NCBI RefSeq assembly: GCF_900091605.1
Contig: NZ_FMCQ01000009.1
Location: 186,001-250,000, forward strand
Source: Micromonospora tulbaghiae
GTDB taxonomy: Bacteria > Actinomycetota > Actinomycetes > Mycobacteriales > Micromonosporaceae
DNA length: 64,000 nucleotides
Reading direction: 5' to 3'
The position numbers were made by a program, and so were the translations under genes. Positions 1-11,511 of the stretch are shown piece after piece. Numbering within the stretch: position 1 is the first letter of the stretch; every line of letters begins with the position of its first letter. The notes under the pieces are model-generated. The model did no database searches and was not told where the DNA came from. It saw only the letters and a list, made by a program, of their open reading frames with translations.

Positions 1-31
1 GGGCAGGGTGACCCTGCCCCGGATCACCACC

Positions 32-3463
<3,432 letters not shown>

Positions 3464-4040
3464 GATGCGTCCTTCCGAGGACCGGTGCTGCAGAACGGCT
3501 GGTACGCGTGCACTCCAATGACCCCACCAGAAATATCCACAATCGGACATTTCCGAGCAGGGGTCAAGTCGGAAGGCAGCGCAAACTAGCAGTGTAGCCG
3601 AGAGGCTAACCGCTGTCCAGCCCACCCCGCAGGTCGTCGCGGAACAAGCCCTGGGACCTCGGAAAACCGGGTCGACCGGGCCGCTCGGAACGCGACGCTC
3701 CTGCCGGTCCGCTCGGGCGCCGTGGCGACGGTGCTGCCGTTGCCCTTACCCGAGAGTCGGCCGTTGCAAGCGCGGAAGGTCTTGCTGATGTTCAGCGTGC
3801 CTGGCAGGCCCGTGCCGCGTCAAGGGCCGGTTACCGCTCGGGGTGTCTTTCCCACCGACGGGGTACCGACAGACGTCGCTGACCGGCCGATGAGAGGACG
3901 CTGTACGCCCTGCTCACGCCGTTCGCCGGCGGGTGGCACCAACACGGCGGGCGGCGACCCGGTCCCCCGGATCACCGCCCGCCGCGACGCGGTGTGCCCC
4001 GGCTCACGTGAGCCGGACGCGCGTCAGGTCAACCGCAAGG
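3464..4040 (-). other. rplL-rpoB intergenic region (577 bp)
   Basis: This long gap between rplL and rpoB contains no convincing gene. It holds the candidate rpoB promoter near 3591-3619 and an 18-base perfect palindrome, CCGGCTCACGTGAGCCGG (3999-4016), about 25 bases beyond the rplL stop. The palindrome has no T-run after it, so it may be an RNA-processing site or a leaky attenuator between rplL and rpoB rather than a full terminator. Differential expression of ribosomal protein and rpoBC genes is usually set in this gap in bacteria. Confidence 0.6.
3591..3619 (-). promoter_or_regulatory. Candidate sigma-70-type promoter for rpoB
   Basis: Read on the minus strand, TGGACA (3619-3614) and TACACT (3596-3591) are separated by exactly 17 bases. 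They match the -35 consensus TTGACA at five of six positions and have a reasonable -10. A start site near 3584 would give a leader of about 120 bases before the rpoB TTG start. Assigned by eye only. Confidence 0.5.
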
Positions 4041-4427
4041 TCACTTGAGGGTGACCTTGGCGCCCTCGCCCTCGAGCTTGGCCTTGGCCTTCTCGGCGGT
4101 CTCCTTGTTGGCCTTCTCCAGGATGGCCTTCGGAGCGGCCTCGACCAGGTCCTTGGCCTCCTTGAGGCCCAGGCCGGTCAGCTCGCGCACGACCTTGATG
4201 ACCTGGATCTTCTTGCCACCGTCGGCGTCGAGGATGACGTCGAACTCGTCCTTCTCCGGCTCGGCCTCGGCGGCCGGGGCACCCGGACCGGCAGCGCCGG
4301 CGACGGCGACCGGAGCGGCCGCGGTGACCTCGAAGGTCTCCTCGAACTGCTTCACGAACTCGGAGAGCTCGATCAGCGTCATCTCCTTGAACGCGTCGAG
4401 CAGCTCGTCAGTGCTGAGCTTCGCCAT
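4041..4427 (-). CDS. rplL: 50S ribosomal protein L7/L12
   Basis: L7/L12 is the multi-copy flexible stalk protein of the large ribosomal subunit that recruits translational GTPases. The 128-residue product has the N-terminal dimerisation helix region (MAKLSTDELLDAFKEMTL), an Ala/Pro/Gly-rich hinge around residues 37-55, and the conserved C-terminal domain (KKIQVIKVVRELTGLGLKEAKDLVE). It lies 53 bases downstream of rplJ on the same strand, the normal L10-L12 operon order. Confidence 0.98.
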   Translation of the reverse strand: MAKLSTDELLDAFKEMTLIELSEFVKQFEETFEVTAAAPVAVAGAAGPGAPAAEAEPEKDEFDVILDADGGKKIQVIKVVRELTGLGLKEAKDLVEAAPKAILEKANKETAEKAKAKLEGEGAKVTLK

Positions 4428-4480
4428 GTCTGGCGTCCTTTCTCAAGTGAAAACTAAGAACGTGGGTGCGCCGGGTGGCC

Positions 4481-5026
4481 TCAGGCCGCCTCGGCGCCCT
4501 CCTTCTCGCGCTTGTCCTGCAGGGCGGCCGCCAGACGCGCGGTCTTGGCGAGCGGAGCCTGGAACAGGGCCGCGGCCTTGCTCAGGTTGCCCTTCATGGC
4601 GCCGGCCAGCTTGGCCAGCAGCACCTCGCGGGACTCCAGGTCGGCGAGCTTCGTGACCTCGGCCGCGGAAATGGCCTTGCCCTCGAAGACACCGCCCTTG
4701 ATGACGAGCTTCGGGTTGGCCTTCGCGAAGTCGCGAAGCCCTTTCGCCGCCTCGACGACGTCGCCCGAAACGAAAGTCAGCGCGGTAGGACCGGAGAACA
4801 GCTCGTCGAGGCCGGAGATGCCCGCATCGGCCGCGGCACGCTTGGCCAGCGTGTTCTTCGCGACCGTGTAGCTGGTCTCCTTGCCGAGCGAGCGCCGCAG
4901 CTGGGTGAGCTGCGAAACCGTGAGCCCGCGGTACTCGGTCAGCACGGTCGCTCCCGCGGTGCGGAAGCTCTCGGTCAGCTCGGCGACGGCCGTGGCCTTG
5001 TCGGCCCGGATCGGCTTGTCCGCCAT
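4481..5026 (-). CDS. rplJ: 50S ribosomal protein L10
   Basis: L10 is the base of the ribosomal stalk; it binds 23S rRNA and the L7/L12 dimers. The product is 181 residues and begins MADKPIRADKATAVAELTES, with the TEYRGLTV and SYTVAKNTL segments typical of L10. An AGAGAGGAGGGAC ribosome-binding stretch precedes the ATG. It is preceded by a structured leader with an apparent terminator hairpin (5107-5149), consistent with the autoregulation by L10 binding to its own mRNA known for this family. Confidence 0.98.
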   Translation of the reverse strand: MADKPIRADKATAVAELTESFRTAGATVLTEYRGLTVSQLTQLRRSLGKETSYTVAKNTLAKRAAADAGISGLDELFSGPTALTFVSGDVVEAAKGLRDFAKANPKLVIKGGVFEGKAISAAEVTKLADLESREVLLAKLAGAMKGNLSKAAALFQAPLAKTARLAAALQDKREKEGAEAA

Positions 5027-5106
5027 GTCCCTCCTCTCTCGTTGCTCGGAGCTGGTACGCCGGCGGCGAGCCGAGGCTCGACGACGGCGGCGGAGGCATC
5101 ACGACA

Positions 5107-5280
5107 ACGAAAAAGCCCCGGCGCAGGGCGCACGGGGCGAGGGCCGGGGACACGGGCACAGTCGGCGGACCGTGCGTGACACCGAGTTTCGCTTACCGCC
5201 CTGCGCGGGTCGTCCGTCGTCGCGGGACCTTCGACCGTGCCGGAGCACGGTGACCAGCGGTCTTTGGGTGGAACTACCGC
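5107..5280 (-). promoter_or_regulatory. rplJ leader with attenuator hairpin (L10 leader candidate)
   Basis: On the minus strand the region between the ABC permease and rplJ contains a 7-bp stem (5143-5149 with 5116-5122) followed directly by a run of T (CTTTTTCG), which looks like an intrinsic terminator or attenuator about 80 bases before the rplJ start. Upstream is a second hairpin (5234-5240 with 5245-5251) next to CCAAAGACCGCTGGT, a stretch that resembles the L10-binding element of actinobacterial L10 leaders as I remember them. The inference is L10-dependent feedback; a covariance-model search for the Rfam L10_leader family would decide. The whole 5027-5342 gap contains no gene. Confidence 0.55.
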
Positions 5281-5342
5281 ACCAGGTTACGCGACGTGCG
5301 CCGCAGCACCAAATCGCCGGTTGTGCCCCCGGTCACCAGGGC

Positions 5343-6032
5343 TCACGCCCGGGTGCGCCGCGCCCAGGCGTAGCCGGTCAGCGCCACCGCCGTCCACGCC
5401 ACCGCCCAGCCGGTGAGCAGCAGACCGGCCCCGGCCGCGACCGGCCCGGTGACCGCCCGCGCCGTCGCCATGACCGGCGGGACCACCCACGGCGCGACCG
5501 AGCCGGAGAGCCCGAGCACCACGATCCCGACCGCGCCGGTGACCAGAACGGCCACCCCGTAGCCGGCACTGCGGGTCACGGCCCGGCTCGCCAGCGCGCC
5601 CAGCGCCACCGCCGCGGGCAGGGCGAGCAGGTGGGCCCAGAGCCCGAGCGCCACCCCGACCAGCACCGGCCGCTCCCCCGGCCCCACGGTCGCGGTGACC
5701 CCGCCGAGCGGCCACGGCAGCACCAGCGCAACGACCACCACGGCGAGCCCGGCCACCAGCGCCGCGAGCAACCCGGCCGCCCGTTCCCGGGCCGGCCCGA
5801 CCACCACCCGGGCCAACCGGCGCTGAACGTCGGGTTCCACGTCCAGCAGGATCTTGGTCTGCCAGGCCAGCACCGGGAACAGCACCACGGCGGAGACGCC
5901 GTAGGCCTCCGCCGGCCGGGCCCGGCCGCCGCCGTAGAGGACGCCGAGGACGAGCAGGCCGGCCAGCAGCGGCGCCAGCGCCCGTCCGGTACGCAGGAAG
6001 CCGGTCAGCCGCAGGCGGGCCAGCGCGATCAC
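5343..6032 (-). CDS. ABC transporter permease, multi-pass membrane protein
   Basis: This 229-residue protein is almost entirely hydrophobic helices, starting at a GTG that overlaps the TGA stop of the upstream ATPase gene (GTGA). It should be the membrane component of an ABC transporter with the ATPase at 6029-6916. Its size and lack of conserved permease motifs suit an ABC-2-like exporter. It sits between the rplA and rplJ loci, where an ABC pair is unrelated to ribosomal function. The substrate cannot be told from sequence. Confidence 0.8.
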   Translation of the reverse strand: MIALARLRLTGFLRTGRALAPLLAGLLVLGVLYGGGRARPAEAYGVSAVVLFPVLAWQTKILLDVEPDVQRRLARVVVGPARERAAGLLAALVAGLAVVVVALVLPWPLGGVTATVGPGERPVLVGVALGLWAHLLALPAAVALGALASRAVTRSAGYGVAVLVTGAVGIVVLGLSGSVAPWVVPPVMATARAVTGPVAAGAGLLLTGWAVAWTAVALTGYAWARRTRA

Positions 6033-6916
6033 CGGGCCGCCTCCGACGCCGGCCCGGGCCCGGCGGAGTCCTCGGCCCCAGCACCGGCCTGGTCCGGGGA
6101 ACCAGCGGCGGACTCGCCGACCGACCCGCCGGTGCCCGACGGGCCTGCGGAGGCCGGCACCGGGTGCGTGGCCGGGGGCGGGACGGCGTGTTCGCGTACC
6201 CGAAGGATCTGGTGGCCCTCGGCGCGCAGGCGGGTGACGGCGGCGGCCAGCCCGGCGGCCGGCACCGCCAGCTCGACCACGGCGACGGCCGCGCCGCCGG
6301 ACGTCGCCTCCTCGGTCACCGTGCCGTCGGTGACCGACAGGTGCCGGGCGCCCGGGAGCCGGACCGTCTCGCCCCGGTGGTCGCTGACCAGCACCGTGCC
6401 ACCGCCGGCCAGCACCTCGCCGATGATCTCGGGGACGGACTCGCGGGCGGTGGCGTCCAGCCCCTCCCACGGCTCGTCGAGCACCAGCAGGCCGGGCGGG
6501 CGCAGCAGCGCCTGCGCCAGGCCGACCTTCTGCGCGGTGCCCTTGGACAAGCGCGGCAGGCGGACGTCGTGGAAGCGGGTCAGGCCCAGCCGCTCCACCC
6601 AGTGGCGCACCGCCCGGTCGGCGGCGGGGCCGGGCAGGCCGGCGACGCGGCCCATGGCGGACAGGTAGGCCCCGACGGTGAACGGCTGGTCGGCGGGGAA
6701 GCGCTCCGGCACCCAGCCGACGACCGGCGGCCGGTCGGCCACCCGGCCCCGGCTCGGGCGCAGCACCCCGGCGGCGAGCTGGAGCAGAGTGGACTTGCCG
6801 GCGCCGTTGCGGCCGAGCACGACCGCGACCTCGGCGGGACCGATCGCGACGTCGACCTGCCGCAGCACCCACGGGCCCTGCCTGTGGTAGCGGAGCCAGA
6901 CGCCGTCGAGCCGCAT
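6029..6916 (-). CDS. ABC transporter ATP-binding protein
   Basis: This ATPase would power the adjacent permease. The 295-residue product starts at the ATG giving MRLDGVWLRYHRQG, and has Walker A GRNGAGKST, a signature-like LSKGTAQKVGLAQALL (LSKGT instead of LSGGQ), Walker B LLVLDEPWEGLD, and the H-loop VSDHRGE. The C-terminal 70 residues are a low-complexity Ala/Gly/Ser/Pro tail beyond the nucleotide-binding domain. It overlaps the permease by four bases, indicating translational coupling. The role is unknown; the small two-gene layout suggests a drug or peptide exporter. Confidence 0.85.
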   Translation of the reverse strand: MRLDGVWLRYHRQGPWVLRQVDVAIGPAEVAVVLGRNGAGKSTLLQLAAGVLRPSRGRVADRPPVVGWVPERFPADQPFTVGAYLSAMGRVAGLPGPAADRAVRHWVERLGLTRFHDVRLPRLSKGTAQKVGLAQALLRPPGLLVLDEPWEGLDATARESVPEIIGEVLAGGGTVLVSDHRGETVRLPGARHLSVTDGTVTEEATSGGAAVAVVELAVPAAGLAAAVTRLRAEGHQILRVREHAVPPPATHPVPASAGPSGTGGSVGESAAGSPDQAGAGAEDSAGPGPASEAAR

Positions 6917-6943
6917 GCGCCCGAGAGTGCCACACCGGACGGA

Positions 6944-6985
6944 CGAACGGGGCCCCGCCACCACGTGGTGGCGGGGCCCCGTTCG
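6944..6985. terminator. 42-bp perfect palindrome between rplA and the ABC gene
   Basis: The 42 bases are a perfect inverted repeat (21-base arms) centred on CACGTG. It lies 13 bases past the rplA stop and 27 bases before the start of the ABC ATPase gene on the same strand, so it very likely terminates rplA transcription. There is no long T-run on either side, so it may act as a hairpin-only terminator common in GC-rich actinomycetes. Confidence 0.7.
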
Positions 6986-6998
6986 GGAGTACGCGTGC

Positions 6999-7715
6999 TC
7001 AGCCCTCGGCCGAGCCCTCCTGGAAGTTCTTCACGACCTTCGGGTCGACCGGAACGCCCGGGCCCATGGTGGTGGTGAGGGTGACCTTCCTGAGGTACGT
7101 GCCCTTGGCCGCGGACGGCTTGGCCCGCAGCACCTCGTCCAGCACCGCGGCGTAGTTGTCCACCAGCTGGGTCTCCGAGAAGGAGGCCTTGCCGATGATC
7201 AGGTGCAGGTTCGAGTGCTTGTCCACCCGGAAGGTGATCTTACCGCCCTTGATGTCCGAGACGGCCTTGGTGACGTCCATGGTCACGGTGCCGGTCTTCG
7301 GGTTCGGCATCAGACCGCGCGGGCCCAGGATCCGCGCGATCCGGCCGATCTTGGCCATCTGGTCGGGCGTGGCGATCGCCGCGTCGAAGTCCAGCCAACC
7401 GCCCTGGATGCGGGCGACCAGCTCGTCGGTGCCCACCTCGTCCGCACCCGCGGCGACGGCCTCCTCGGCCTTCGCGCCGGCGGCGAAGACGATCACGCGG
7501 GCGGTCTTGCCGGTGCCGTGCGGCAGGTTGACCGTGCCGCGGACCATCTGGTCCGCCTTGCGGGGGTCGACGCCGAGGCGCATCGCGACCTCGACCGTGG
7601 CGTCGAACTTGGTGTTGGTGGTGTCCTTGGCCAGCTTGACGGCCTCGACCGGGGTGTAGAGCTTCGACCGGTCGATGACGTCCGCGGCCTTGCGGTAGCT
7701 CTTGCTGCGCTGCAT
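6999..7715 (-). CDS. rplA: 50S ribosomal protein L1
   Basis: L1 binds 23S rRNA in the L1 stalk and helps release deacylated tRNA from the E site. The 238-residue product starts MQRSKSYRKAADVIDRSKLY and carries the L1 fold core with RVIVFAAGAKAEEAVAAGAD and the RGLMPNPKTGTV segment that contacts RNA. It follows rplK by about 80 bases on the same strand, the standard rplK-rplA order, and ends before a 42-bp palindrome. Confidence 0.98.
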   Translation of the reverse strand: MQRSKSYRKAADVIDRSKLYTPVEAVKLAKDTTNTKFDATVEVAMRLGVDPRKADQMVRGTVNLPHGTGKTARVIVFAAGAKAEEAVAAGADEVGTDELVARIQGGWLDFDAAIATPDQMAKIGRIARILGPRGLMPNPKTGTVTMDVTKAVSDIKGGKITFRVDKHSNLHLIIGKASFSETQLVDNYAAVLDEVLRAKPSAAKGTYLRKVTLTTTMGPGVPVDPKVVKNFQEGSAEG

Positions 7716-7798
7716 TTCTGGTAACTCCTGTGGTCTCTGGCGGGCGCGCGTCACTCGCGGCCCTCCCACGAACAGATCGGGTGGAGCGGGTACCGAGG

Positions 7799-8230
7799 TC
7801 AGTCGGCGACGGTCAGGCCCATCGACCGGGCGGTGCCGGCGATGATCTTCTCGGCCTGGTCGATGTCGTTGGCGTTGAGGTCCGCCATCTTCTTCTCGGC
7901 GATCTCACGCAGCTGGGCGCGGGTGACCGAGCCGACCTTCTCCTTGTGCGGGACGCCCGAGCCCTTCTGCACGCCGGCGGCCTTGATCAGCAGCCGGGCG
8001 GCGGGCGGGGTCTTCAGCACGAAGGTGAACGTGCGGTCCTCGTAGACGCTGATCTCGGCGGGGACGATGTCGCCCCGCTGGGACTCGGTCTGCGCGTTGT
8101 AGGACTTGCAGAACTCCATGATGTTCACGCCGTGCTGGCCGAGCGCGGGGCCGACCGGCGGCGCCGGAGTGGCCTGGCCCGCCGGCAGCTGAAGCGTGAA
8201 CGTCTTGACGAGCTTCTTCTTCGGAGGCAT
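7799..8230 (-). CDS. rplK: 50S ribosomal protein L11
   Basis: L11 forms the GTPase-associated centre with 23S rRNA and is the target region for thiopeptide antibiotics. The 143-residue product begins MPPKKKLVKTFTLQLPAGQA and contains the proline-rich PAPPVGPALGQHGVNI motif of the N-terminal domain and the RNA-binding C-terminal domain ending GTARSMGLTV. The proline positions of the PAPPVGPALG segment look wild type. Confidence 0.98.
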   Translation of the reverse strand: MPPKKKLVKTFTLQLPAGQATPAPPVGPALGQHGVNIMEFCKSYNAQTESQRGDIVPAEISVYEDRTFTFVLKTPPAARLLIKAAGVQKGSGVPHKEKVGSVTRAQLREIAEKKMADLNANDIDQAEKIIAGTARSMGLTVAD

Positions 8231-8369
8231 GTCTCTTCCTGGGGCTTGGAACTGGGATTCTCGCCGGTCCGCGGGCGCGCACGGTCAGCACGGTGCGGAC
8301 AGCCGACGTTCTAGGGTAGCGCAGCCGTCGGCCACCCTCCGCGCCGAGGTCGGCGGGTGGCGAAACGGC

Positions 8370-8408
8370 GCACCGGCGGCCACCCCCGGAGGGGCGGGCC
8401 GCCGGTGC
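8370..8408. terminator. Hairpin terminator downstream of nusG
   Basis: A 12-bp perfect stem, GCACCGGCGGCC (8370-8381) paired with 8397-8408, with a 15-base loop, lies ten bases after the nusG stop codon. It would separate secE-nusG from rplK-rplA. No T-run follows. Confidence 0.6.
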
Positions 8409-8417
8409 CGACGTACG

Positions 8418-9140
8418 TCAGATCTTGGCGACCTGGTTGAAGTTCAGCTCGACCGGCGTCTCCCGGCCGAAGATCGACACCAGCACCTTGAGCTTCTGCT
8501 GATCGGCATTGATCTCGCTGATCGTCGCCGGCAGCGACGCGAACGCGCCGTCGGTGACGGTGACCGAGTCGCCGACCTCGAAGTCGAGGACCCGGACCTC
8601 GGGCTTGGCCTTCTTCTGCTCGGTCTCGACCGCCGGGGCCAGCCACTTGAGCACCTCGTCGAGGCTCAGCGGCGCCGGCCGGTCGGCCCGGTCGGTCGCG
8701 CCGACGAAGCCGGTGACCCCCGGGGTGTTCCGGACGCAGGAGTAGGACTCGGCGGTCAGCTCCATCCGGACCAGGATGTAACCCGGGAAGACCTTCGCCT
8801 GCACCTGCGACCGCTTGCCGTTCTTGACCTCGACCTCTTCCCGGGTCGGCACCTCGACCTGGTAGATGAAGTCCTCCATGTCGAGGGAGGTGATCCGGGT
8901 CTCGAGGTTGGTCTTGACCTTGTTCTCGTAGCCGGCGTACGAGTGCACCACGTACCAGTCGCCGGGCGCGTAGCGCAGCTTCTGGCGCAGCTCGGCGACC
9001 GGGTCGAAGTCCTCGTCCGGGGCCGGCTCGGTGGTCGGGAACTCCGGCTCGCTGGCGGCCTCGACCGACTCGTTGTTGGCCGCCGTCGCCACCGCGGACT
9101 GCTCGTCCGGGGTTCCGGCGGTCTCGTCGTACTCAGGCAC
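8418..9140 (-). CDS. nusG: Transcription termination/antitermination protein NusG
   Basis: NusG binds RNA polymerase and links it to Rho or to the ribosome. The 240-residue product has an acidic, low-complexity N-terminal extension of about 55 residues typical of actinobacteria, then the NGN domain starting GDWYVVHSYAGYENKVKTNL, and a C-terminal KOW domain (VGDSVTVTDGAFASLPATIS ... VSIFGRETPVELNFNQV). It lies 35 bases downstream of secE on the same strand. Confidence 0.97.
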   Translation of the reverse strand: MPEYDETAGTPDEQSAVATAANNESVEAASEPEFPTTEPAPDEDFDPVAELRQKLRYAPGDWYVVHSYAGYENKVKTNLETRITSLDMEDFIYQVEVPTREEVEVKNGKRSQVQAKVFPGYILVRMELTAESYSCVRNTPGVTGFVGATDRADRPAPLSLDEVLKWLAPAVETEQKKAKPEVRVLDFEVGDSVTVTDGAFASLPATISEINADQQKLKVLVSIFGRETPVELNFNQVAKI

Positions 9141-9175
9141 GCTCGCTCACTTCCGTCAGTATCGCTGTCCGCAGG

Positions 9176-9568
9176 TCAGCTGGACTCGCCGAAGACCCAC
9201 AGCACCGCCTTGGCGAAGCCGTAGTCCAGGCCGGCCACGATCGCCAGCATCACCGCCACGAAGGTGACCACCACGGCCGTGTAGGTCAGCAGCTCCTTGC
9301 GGGTCGGCCAGATGACCTTACGCAGCTCGGCCACGACCTCGCGGAAGAACCGCGCGATGCGGGCGAACAGCCCGATCCGCTCGGTGTCCTTGCGGGTCTT
9401 CCGGCCCTCGGCCGGCTCGGCCTGCGCCCGCTTGCGGGTCGCGGTGCCACCCCGGGCGACCGGTTCGTCCGCGTCGGTGGCGTCGTCGTCGGCCACGTCG
9501 TCGACGGTCGCGTCGTCGTTCAGACGCTCGTCGCCGTCGTCCTCGCCGCGGCGCTTGCTCTCGGCCAC
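9176..9568 (-). CDS. secE: Preprotein translocase subunit SecE
   Basis: SecE is the small essential clamp of the SecYEG channel. The 130-residue product has a long charged, acidic cytoplasmic N-terminus (residues 1-65, rich in Asp and Arg), the amphipathic helix motif FFREVVAELRKVIWPTRKEL and a single C-terminal transmembrane segment (about residues 98-120). Its position between tRNA-Trp and nusG is the conserved actinobacterial arrangement. Confidence 0.96.
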   Translation of the reverse strand: MAESKRRGEDDGDERLNDDATVDDVADDDATDADEPVARGGTATRKRAQAEPAEGRKTRKDTERIGLFARIARFFREVVAELRKVIWPTRKELLTYTAVVVTFVAVMLAIVAGLDYGFAKAVLWVFGESS

Positions 9569-9782
9569 TTCGCCCTCCGTGCGGGATATGGGGTCGCACG
9601 CCGGACGGCGTACGCGGCGTGTTGGTCACGCCGGCCGGACCAACCGTCCCGCGACGGGCCGCGGCCGGCGGACCGGCCGGGAGGGCCCGAACGCCTCGGA
9701 ACCACCCCACCGGTGCCACCACCACGGGCCGGACGCCACCGGTGAGGGCGGCGCGACCCACGGAACGGTCAGGCCTGAGGCG

Positions 9783-9855
<73 letters not shown>

Positions 9856-9982
9856 GTGCGGCAACTCACCTCCGCCCGGACATGCTGTGCCGAGCGGGGG
9901 TCACTTGCCCCACGGCGGACCAGTGTACGGGTAGTCGTGCGACTTTCCCAACCGGTCTGCCCCTCGCGCGTCGGGCGGGCCC

Positions 9983-10375
9983 TCAGCGCGTCGCGCGGAT
10001 CAGTGCCCGGGCCTGCGACAGCACCTTCTCACCCTGGCAGGTGGCGGTGATGTCCAGCCTGGTCAGGCCCTCTTCGGTGACCTCCTTGACCACCGCGGAC
10101 ACCTCGATCTCGGTGCCCTCGTCGGTGTCCGGGACGACCACCGGGCGGGTGAACCGGACGCCGAAGTCGACCACCGCGTCCGGCGCGCCGGCCCAGCCGG
10201 CCACCGCCCGGCCGACCAGGGCCATGGTGAACATGCCGTGGGCGATGACGCCCGGCAGCCCGACGCCGGTGGCGGTGCGGTCGCTCCAGTGGATCGGGTT
10301 GAAGTCGCCCGAGGCGCCCGCGTAGCGGACCAGGTCCGCGCGGGTCACCCGGTACGTCTGGGTGGGCAGTTCCAT
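9983..10375 (-). CDS. hadB: MaoC-family dehydratase, HadB-like
   Basis: This 130-residue hot-dog fold protein has the hydratase 2 motif YAGASGDFNPIHWSD followed by GVIAHGMFTMALVG, where the Asp and His are the expected catalytic pair. It starts four bases after the stop of the hadA-like gene. In mycobacteria the genes between rpmG and tRNA-Trp are hadA-hadB-hadC, the beta-hydroxyacyl-ACP dehydratase of fatty-acid elongation; the same order here (without hadC) supports orthology. Micromonosporaceae are not known for mycolic acids, so the substrate is probably ordinary or branched acyl chains; this is inference. Confidence 0.8.
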   Translation of the reverse strand: MELPTQTYRVTRADLVRYAGASGDFNPIHWSDRTATGVGLPGVIAHGMFTMALVGRAVAGWAGAPDAVVDFGVRFTRPVVVPDTDEGTEIEVSAVVKEVTEEGLTRLDITATCQGEKVLSQARALIRATR

Positions 10376-10379
10376 GTCC

Positions 10380-10826
10380 TCAGGCCTCCCCGCGTACGAC
10401 GATCTTGGACCACACGGCGACCACCGGCTCACCGTCCACGGTGCTCACATCCGTGCGGGTGGTCAGAAAACCGTGACCGCCCCGGCTGGTGACCTCCTCG
10501 ATGGTGCTCACGCACACCAGCTCGTCCCCGGCCACCACCGGCCGGGTGTACGCGAACCGCTGGTCGCCGTGCACCACGCGGCTGTAGTCGACGCCGAGCG
10601 CCGGATCCTCGACGATCTGCCGGCTCGCCGCCATCGTGACGACCACCGGGAACGTCGGCGGCGCCACCACGTCGGAGTGGCCGAGCGACCGGGCCGCCTC
10701 CGGATCGTGGTGGACCGGGTCGGTCGCGCCGACGGCGGCGGCGAACTCGCGGATCTTTTCTCGGCCCACCTGATAGGGGGCGGTCGGCGGGTACGTCCGG
10801 CCGACGAAGGACGGGTCCAGGGACAT
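10380..10826 (-). CDS. hadA: MaoC-family dehydratase N-terminal domain protein, HadA-like
   Basis: This 148-residue hot-dog protein starts MSLDPSFVGRTYPPTAPYQV and has the N-terminal MaoC-like fold with AVGATDPVHHDPEAARSLG and VVAPPTFPVVVTM. This subfamily usually lacks the catalytic Asp/His pair and acts as the stabilising partner of a HadB-type subunit, here the next gene downstream. The neighbouring rpmG and tRNA-Trp match the mycobacterial had locus. Confidence 0.8.
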   Translation of the reverse strand: MSLDPSFVGRTYPPTAPYQVGREKIREFAAAVGATDPVHHDPEAARSLGHSDVVAPPTFPVVVTMAASRQIVEDPALGVDYSRVVHGDQRFAYTRPVVAGDELVCVSTIEEVTSRGGHGFLTTRTDVSTVDGEPVVAVWSKIVVRGEA

Positions 10827-10947
10827 GCCGCCGAACCTACACGGAAAACACGAACGCCGATCCGCCCGGTCGGGCGACCCGGAGGCCACCCGTCAGGGCG
10901 AATCGGCGTTCGAGAAAGCTGGGGCGGGCCGGCTGCGCCGGTCGCGG

Positions 10948-11115
10948 TCAGCGGGTCTCGCGGTGGACGGTGTGCTTGCCGTCCCGGGGGCAGAACTTCT
11001 TCAGCTCGATGCGGTCCGGGTCGTTACGGCGGTTCTTGCGCGTGATGTAGTTGCGCTCCTTGCACTCCACACACGCCAGAGTGATCTTCGGCCGAACATC
11101 GGTCGCCTTCGCCAC
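10948..11115 (-). CDS. rpmG: 50S ribosomal protein L33
   Basis: This 55-residue ribosomal protein starts at a GTG giving MAKATDVRPKITLACVEC. L33 of this type normally binds zinc through two CxxC pairs. Here the first pair is CVEC, but the second reads CPRD, so the fourth cysteine is replaced by Asp and zinc binding may be weak or lost. The rest of the sequence (RNYITRKNRRNDPDRIELKK, then HTVHRETR at the end) is typical. Confidence 0.95.
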   Translation of the reverse strand: MAKATDVRPKITLACVECKERNYITRKNRRNDPDRIELKKFCPRDGKHTVHRETR

Positions 11116-11244
11116 GGCGGAGTGCCTTCCTCGCTCACGGAACAACTACAGCGCGTCAGCCTACGCGCTGACGACGCGGACATGCAAAGTGGGCGCCTGT
11201 GGCGCCCGTCCCACCGACCACCGGGTTTGCCCGGAGGACGAGAG

Positions 11245-11317
11245 TAGCGGTGGCCGGACTTGAACCGGCGACACAGCGATTATGAGCCGCTTGCTCTGCC
11301 ATCTGAGCTACACCGCC
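11245..11317 (-). tRNA. tRNA-Met (CAT)
   Basis: A 73-base minus-strand tRNA with 5' GGCGGTG pairing CACCGCT (one G-T pair), D-arm GTAGCTCAGATGGCAGAGC and anticodon CAT within CTCATAA. The 5' end pairs normally with the 3' end, so it looks like the elongator, not the initiator, tRNA. Confidence 0.95.
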
Positions 11318-11342
11318 GTGGCGGGTCCAGCCGGACCCTCTG

Positions 11343-11415
11343 AGCCCCCTTACGGAATCGAACCGTAGACCTTCTCCTTACCATGGAGACGCTCTGCCGA
11401 CTGAGCTAAGGGGGC
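11343..11415 (-). tRNA. tRNA-Thr (GGT)
   Basis: A 73-base minus-strand tRNA with a perfect 7-bp acceptor stem (GCCCCCT with AGGGGGC), anticodon loop ATGGTAA with anticodon GGT and T-arm GGTTCGATTCC. It lies 25 bases upstream of tRNA-Met and is probably cotranscribed with it. Confidence 0.96.
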
Positions 11416-11511
11416 CTGCTCGATCACCCCGGGGGGTGTCGCGCAGGGGAAACAGTACACGACCGCGTCGCGCAGGTGAAATCGGATCCCCCAGGTGCGT
11501 GTCCGCCCTGA

